A stretch of 64,000 bases of DNA. It comes from Papaver somniferum (Eukaryota; Streptophyta; Magnoliopsida; Ranunculales; Papaveraceae). The notes beneath the pieces are model-generated. The model saw only the letters and a program-made list of their open reading frames with translations, did not search any database and was not told the origin of the DNA. The DNA is taken from the NCBI RefSeq assembly GCF_003573695.1, contig NC_039365.1:130101466-130165465 (forward strand), given 5' to 3'. Both the position numbers and the translations under genes were made by a program. Every line of letters begins with the position of its first letter. The first letter of the stretch is position 1. Shown here piece after piece: positions 59,039-64,000 of this stretch.

Positions 59039-59420
59039 CTTAGCCATTAAACTTTGTAGATAAGACATCAACATAATCATTTGAATGTTATTGTGATTAT
59101 GTATGGGTATGAGGTGAGGATTTCATCCTAGGGAACAATGTTTACATGTGTTCTAAGGAGGTAAGTTCATAAACTTGTTTGTGTATAGAAAAGGAAATCG
59201 CCAGGCGTTATTGGGATTGTTATTCATTGCATATCTTGTGAACATCCAATATGTATGATTTAGTAGAACCGTTCATGATTTGTTTGTGTTCTTGGTAAAA
59301 CTATTCACAAAGGCCTGACTTATGTATTGGTATGACTTTTATTAGTGAAACCGATCTTAAGTAATCACATGAGATGGTATGATCGGGTTTGTGATTTTAT
59401 GTCTGACCAAAACTGGGAAA

Positions 59421-59620
59421 GGGGAACCGATCCTAGTAAGAGGTGCAGTACATCACAAAGGGGAACCGATCCTTGTATGAGGTGCAACAGGTTTATAGCA
59501 GAAAGGGGAACCGATCCTATGGACATGTGCAACACGTTTTTAGGAAAAGGGGAACCGATCCTACGGACATTTGCAACACATTCAAGTTAGATACCATATA
59601 TATGTGGGGAACCGATCCTA
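59421..59620 (+). repeat. GGGGAACCGATCC repeats in SR LTR
   Basis: Five copies start at 59421, 59460, 59505, 59549 and 59606, spaced 39-57 bp. Three are followed by a GTGCAAC- or GTGCAGT-like word. They lie about 570-750 bp upstream of the TATA box at 60172, a position fitting enhancer repeats. Confidence 0.85.
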
Positions 59621-60171
59621 GTACCTAGTCAACCTAATTTTGGAAAGCTAATGTGACTATGCACAGTACTCACATGGAGGTAGAATCGAAACTTGTTTTG
59701 GTAGAACCGTTACACCCATAATTTGTGATTGAATGTTATTTGATCAATCGCATAGTTCTTGAAAGTCAGATGAACCAATTCTAAACTTGTTTGGAAGTGT
59801 GGCAAATCGGTTTCAAGGTTGTAAGTATGAAAGAGAACTTACAAAGTTAGGATGTCGACATACTTTGAACACGTGTTGTGAATGTTTATTATTTAATTGT
59901 TCAAAGTTATTCCTTAATAGCTAAGGGAAGAGAATCCCAGGATCGAAACATAAATAAGTTAAGAATCTTTTAATTAAGGTTATTAATTTCACTTTTAGGA
60001 AAATAATAATTAGTAATGTGCATTTACTAATTAAATATTTTCTGAGAGATTTCGATCATTATTTTTGGACGGAGCATTTCCAGGAATTATGGAAACCGAA
60101 TTCGTGATTCAATGAATATATTGAGAATATTTTCGGTTTTAGAAATTCCTTGGTGCCCAAACTTCCTAGTC

Positions 60172-60179
60172 TATAAATA
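60172..60179 (+). promoter_or_regulatory. TATA box of SR LTR
   Basis: CTATAAATACTGAAG stands about 1.3 kb before the LTR end, downstream of the GGGGAACCGATCC repeats. It is the best core-promoter candidate of this LTR. Confidence 0.55.
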
Positions 60180-61513
60180 CTGAAGTTTGCATTTCTAGAA
60201 AACTAATCCTTCGTAACAACAAACTACCTCTTATTGTGCTGCTACTGGTGAAGCCGCCTATTCAGAGAGGAGAGTAACCTAATTAGGAGAAATATCTTAC
60301 GGTCGCTCGGTTTAAAGCCTTCTTTGGGATTGAGAAGCTCTAGTCAGTACCGTTGGTGGGAAACTAGATAATTGTGGTTTATCTTTTGTTTTCATTGATT
60401 TGATTGACTAACGGTGGTTGAACATTGATTGCACCTAGTTTGTTTATGCTTGAGAATCTTCTCTTCTGATATAAGATTCACTCAAAATAGTTCAGAGTTT
60501 CGACATGGATCTTTAGAATGTTGTTAGTTCTAAAGACGATCTTGTGATAATCCATTGTTAACAGACTCCAAACTGTGCGTGATTGATCACAAGAGATTAA
60601 AGTGATTGTGTGCAGGTGTTTATTGAAGATCTAAGAAGATTCGAAGACGAAGAAGATATTGAAGATTTCTGATTTGTGAGTTCATAATCTTTGGTGTGCA
60701 CAATACTTGTTTCGGTAAAAAGGGGATCCAATTAATAATCGGTTTTATCCTTGTGATAGAATTGGATTGATTAATTTTGTAGATCGGCATCAACACAATT
60801 CTTTGGATTAAGAGTGTTGATTGCATAATCTTAAGATTACTTTGGTAATTGAACATAAGATAGATCTAAGGACCTGACGAAGGAGTTTATGTTAAGATAA
60901 ACAGAAGATCCTTTGTCCGACTCATATCACTTGGTTAAAGATAGTTGATACCAAACAGATTTGTTGTTCCTTTACTGTTTGGAATACGAACCAAAGGAAT
61001 TGATCCAAGTACGTGACTTATTTATAAGTTGGAGGCATGGGAATACAGACGGAACTAGGTGAACAATAGGTTTAGTTGCTTGGTCTCAACTATACGAAGT
61101 TGGAGTAATTTTGTGTAGCGGCTTAATACTGAGAGTATTCAATTCTGGACTAGGTCCCGGGGTTTTTCTGCATTTGCGGTTTCCTCGTTAACAAAATCTT
61201 GTTGTGTCGTTTACTTTTATTTTCCGCATTATAATTGTTTTATTATAATTGAAGTAAATCACACAAACGTTAATTCCTAATTACTTGATAAGTGAATCCT
61301 ATTGTGTTTGGTTAAGTCCGAACCTTTTTATCAAGTAAACATACTTCGTTGTTGTATTGTCTCGATCTCGTATCCATAGATGATCACACGAAGTGTGAAC
61401 CGATTAGTTATATTGTCTCGACTCAGTACATAGACAATCACTTTCGGAGAAAGGACTTATAGGTAGAAAAAGTTTTAGATTGAGATATATTTGGGTAACC
61501 TCGTCTTTTCAAT

Positions 61514-61525
61514 TGGTATCAGAGC
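61514..61525 (+). other. Primer-binding site of SR element
   Basis: TGGTATCAGAGC, the site complementary to the 3' end of plant initiator tRNA-Met used by Ty1/copia elements, stands 3 bases after the LTR end at 61511. It sets the plus orientation. Confidence 0.93.
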
Positions 61526-61581
61526 GGGTAAACACGAAAACATCTAACAATCCGTGTTTGGTGCGATCCAACCTATAAGAA

Positions 61582-62902
61582 TTGAATCTAATGAGTGATT
61601 CAGTTAACCTAAAGCAAGATATCGAGAGTTTTGAATTGACACTTGATGATGGCATCTACGATTCAATATCTGAAGAAATCATCTCTAGAGATTCTACGAG
61701 ACAAGTTAATCTTGTTAATAATGTAGAAACCGATGACGACTGGAAAATACGTCTACAAGAAGGGTTAGATGAAATTTCTGATGATGATGACTCATATTTT
61801 GAACAAGAAGTAGAAGATGATATCTCAGAATACTCTAAACTGCTGGATCCTTTGAAAAATGAAAAACTGAGAACTTCAGATTTTGTTGGTTTTATGACTC
61901 CTCTTTGTCGCGAGAACAAGAAACTGAGGAGGGTTTTTCAAGGATATTATATGGGTTACCGCACCAGTGATTCTCTTCTTAAATATCGTACTGACGAGCT
62001 AAATTCTAAGAAATTAGAATGTGAAATTCTTCGAAGAGATCTCTTTTTGTCGAAAAAGAAACTTGTTTAATCTGAAGTAAGGGTTAATTCTCAACCAAAG
62101 AGTTTTGAAGAGAAAGAAGGTGTATATCTCTCACGAGAAAAACATCTTAAGGCTGATCTAGCCGGTGCTTTTGATAAAATCAAGACATTGGAAGAAGAAA
62201 TTTTGGACCTTAAAAAGTTCAATGTTAGCTCAAACAATTTAACCTCAATGTTAGAAGCAAGTAGAAATCATCGTGATACACGAGGATTGGGATATAAGGG
62301 AATAGATGCTTCAAATATTAACAAAGGGGTAAAATTTGTTAAAGCTACTAATTCTTCTCAACCAGAGGATTCCACTGATGACAAAAATGCTCATATTTCT
62401 TGTAAAGAAGAAAAGTTTGTCAAGCCTAAGAATAGTGTTCAACCAGCAGTAATCAAAGAAGGCATTTCTGCTAATGTCAAGAAATCAACAACGTTGAACA
62501 AAGAAGAAGAAGAAAACTTGTCGAGCTCCAATGCAAGAGAATCCACAAAAAGGTAACATCAAAACTCATACTTTGTATATTTATACTAAGCATTGTTATT
62601 ATTGTGGTAATAAAGGACACTTGCAATGGGGATAAAAAGTTCGTAAGATGCAAGATGCACTTTCTTTTGTATCAAACGAATTGGCTAAGTTTTCTGCTCA
62701 TAAGAACTCAGATCGTTAGTGTCCTAAGTTTAGGCAAAATAATTATTATAATGAAAGTTCAAATTTTGCATATCGCTCGACAAGGTTATCTCATAAAAGA
62801 CCCGAATATAGAAAGAGAGATAACTTTGTAAATGCAAAGACAAGATCTGATGTTCCAAATTGGAGAAAGGGTGTTTCACAAAATAATCAAAAGGACAATT
62901 GT
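61582..62902 (+). pseudogene. SIRE-like gag, broken
   Basis: The ATG at 61582 opens 162 codons of acidic sequence (MSDSVNLKQDIESFELTLDD) to a stop at 62070. The gene continues in 62188-62556 and further in another frame with a zinc knuckle CYYCGNKGHLQWG near 62600, where the last Cys is lost at a stop. A long Lys/Asn-rich tail follows to 62902, where a TX LTR cuts it. SIRE-type elements have long gag proteins with such a late zinc knuckle. The rest of the element (pol) is not in the window. Confidence 0.75.
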
Positions 62903-64000
62903 TGATAGTGGTTTTTAGTTCAGGGTTAAGATTGTAAAACCTCGCATTTAATAGGCAGTCACTCTGCAAAAAGACAGAGCCATGTAAAAGTGATGAGTGT
63001 TCAACCTCTTCACTGGCGCATTTATTGAGCAACTCAATATTTCCTCTTGAAATTTATCCAGAATGGTGCATGTAGCAACAATCCCAGATATTCTGTAAAT
63101 TTTGGCAACTTTCCTGTGTTATTCAGTTAATATAAGTTTCTCTGAATGCTTTATGTGCTATGTTCCCCGGCTGAACCCTTAATATTGATATGGCATGACA
63201 ATTTGTGTTCATTCCCAGCAGAGTAGAACGAATTTCCAAGTATCAAGGCTAAGGTCCTTGCATAAAGTATTCAATCGGAAAGCATACTTCTCTCTGGCAA
63301 TGAACTCAAAGAACTCTGTGTCAATACATAGAATTCAATCAATTTTGTGAATAATTCACAAGATTCAGATATTATCCTGAATAATTTGCAAAAATTAGGG
63401 TTTTGCGCCATGCGCAGTATATTAGACCTTTCCTGTCGAAATTAAGCCTAGGCGAACTAGGCAATTAATCCTCCATGGATTAGCAGGTGAAAAATCCTAC
63501 CCATAATCAAAGGATAAGGAATAAAGGAGCCGCGGAATAAGAGCAACAACAAAAGGAGGTGTGGTCATGCCACAGGACAGCCGGCGCCACTTGCAAGTGG
63601 CCACACCCTATGCTGCTCGAACCGGCCCCTATTCCCGCTACACGCACATGAGTTGTGGCTATGCCCATACTTGTCGGCCCTATTTCCCATCGACCAATCA
63701 GGTCGCTTTAAATCCGCCACATGCACACTAGAAGTGTGGCCACACTCATACTTGGCCGACCCCTCTTTTAATCGATCAATCAAGTCGCTCTAAACCTGCC
63801 ACAGTATTAAAAGAGGCAAGATTGCGCCAGATGATCACAATGCCAAATTGGCTTTCCAAAAGTCGCGTCAATACGCTAATTGGCATGCCAAACGTGCCGT
63901 TCTGCTCCGACATGCCGAACGTGCCATGCCTCGCCAAAACGCTAATTGTCATGCCAAAAATGTCGAACGTGCCACTTTTTCACAGAACCATGCCGAACGT
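62903..64000 (+). repeat. TX LTR, plus orientation, incomplete
   Basis: It starts TGATAGTGGTTTTTAG and is the reverse complement of 3900-4991 and 29400-30463, including the ATTGG repeats (63650-63800). It interrupts the SR gag and runs off the window. The last 200 bp are rich in CATGCCGAACGTGCC-like words, not seen in the truncated copy 1. Confidence 0.87.

Larger units (their letters stand above)
50554..61511 (+). repeat. SIRE-like 5' LTR, interrupted
   Basis: The LTR starts at TGTTAGAGC (50554) and ends CTTTTCA (61511) just before TGGTATCAGAGC. It is split at 50781/59012 by an ATH-type LTR fragment. Without that it is about 2.7 kb. A TATA box (TATAAATA) is at 60172-60179. Five GGGGAACCGATCC repeats lie at 59421-59620. 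The right half is homologous to the LTR at 32169-33576 in opposite orientation. Confidence 0.7.

Overview
This window is nuclear DNA of a flowering plant, almost certainly a eudicot. It is a pile of nested LTR retrotransposons; I found no host gene, rRNA, tRNA or CRISPR array. The evidence is plant-type Ty3/gypsy (Athila-like and Tat-like) and Ty1/copia (SIRE-like and one other) coding remnants, LTRs that start TG and end CA, primer-binding sites of plant types, 5-bp target-site duplications (TSDs) and A+T-rich spacers. The overall look recalls Ranunculales such as poppies, but I cannot establish a species. Family labels used here are local: ATH (Athila-like), LD (non-autonomous large-LTR element), TX and TZ (Tat-like), SR (SIRE-like), CP (copia).

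Layout. 1-3770: minus-strand ATH copy A1 (gag fragment plus truncated 5' LTR), fused by a 4-bp microhomology to a TX LTR (3767-4991). 4992-7475: TX internal region with a ~74-bp minisatellite and a gag fragment. 7476-26281: ATH copy A2 (minus strand; gag, protease, RT-RNase H, integrase, all broken), inserted inside the TX gag. A2's 3' LTR is split by the LD element (10020-16297, plus strand), which has no gag-pol but carries unusual ORFs. 26282-26460: the rest of the TX gag start and its primer-binding site. 26463-30463: a TX LTR holding a solo LTR (27658-28816, perfect TSD). 30464-32168: the 3' internal region of a second TX copy, so two TX elements share one LTR. 32169-33576: SR-type solo LTR. 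33577-34118 plus 50016-50092: another partial TX LTR, split by TZ, a 15.9-kb Tat-like element (34119-50015) with two long LTRs, dual RNase H, integrase and antisense genes. 50554-64000: an SR element whose 5' LTR is split by an ATH-related LTR fragment (50794-59011), itself split by copia element CP (52449-58187). The SR gag (61582-62902) is cut by a plus-strand TX LTR that runs off the window.

Order of events from nesting: TX before A2 before LD; TX LTR before TZ; SR before the ATH-like LTR before CP; SR before the terminal TX LTR. All pol genes carry frameshifts, stops or deletions, so no element looks able to move by itself. The most interesting material is (i) the LD element with an intact-looking leader intron and two unknown ORFs, (ii) a three-exon antisense gene and a separate acidic antisense ORF downstream of TZ pol, (iii) the tandem TX arrangement with shared LTR, and (iv) a 27-bp duplication plus filler around a non-canonical insertion in the SR LTR.
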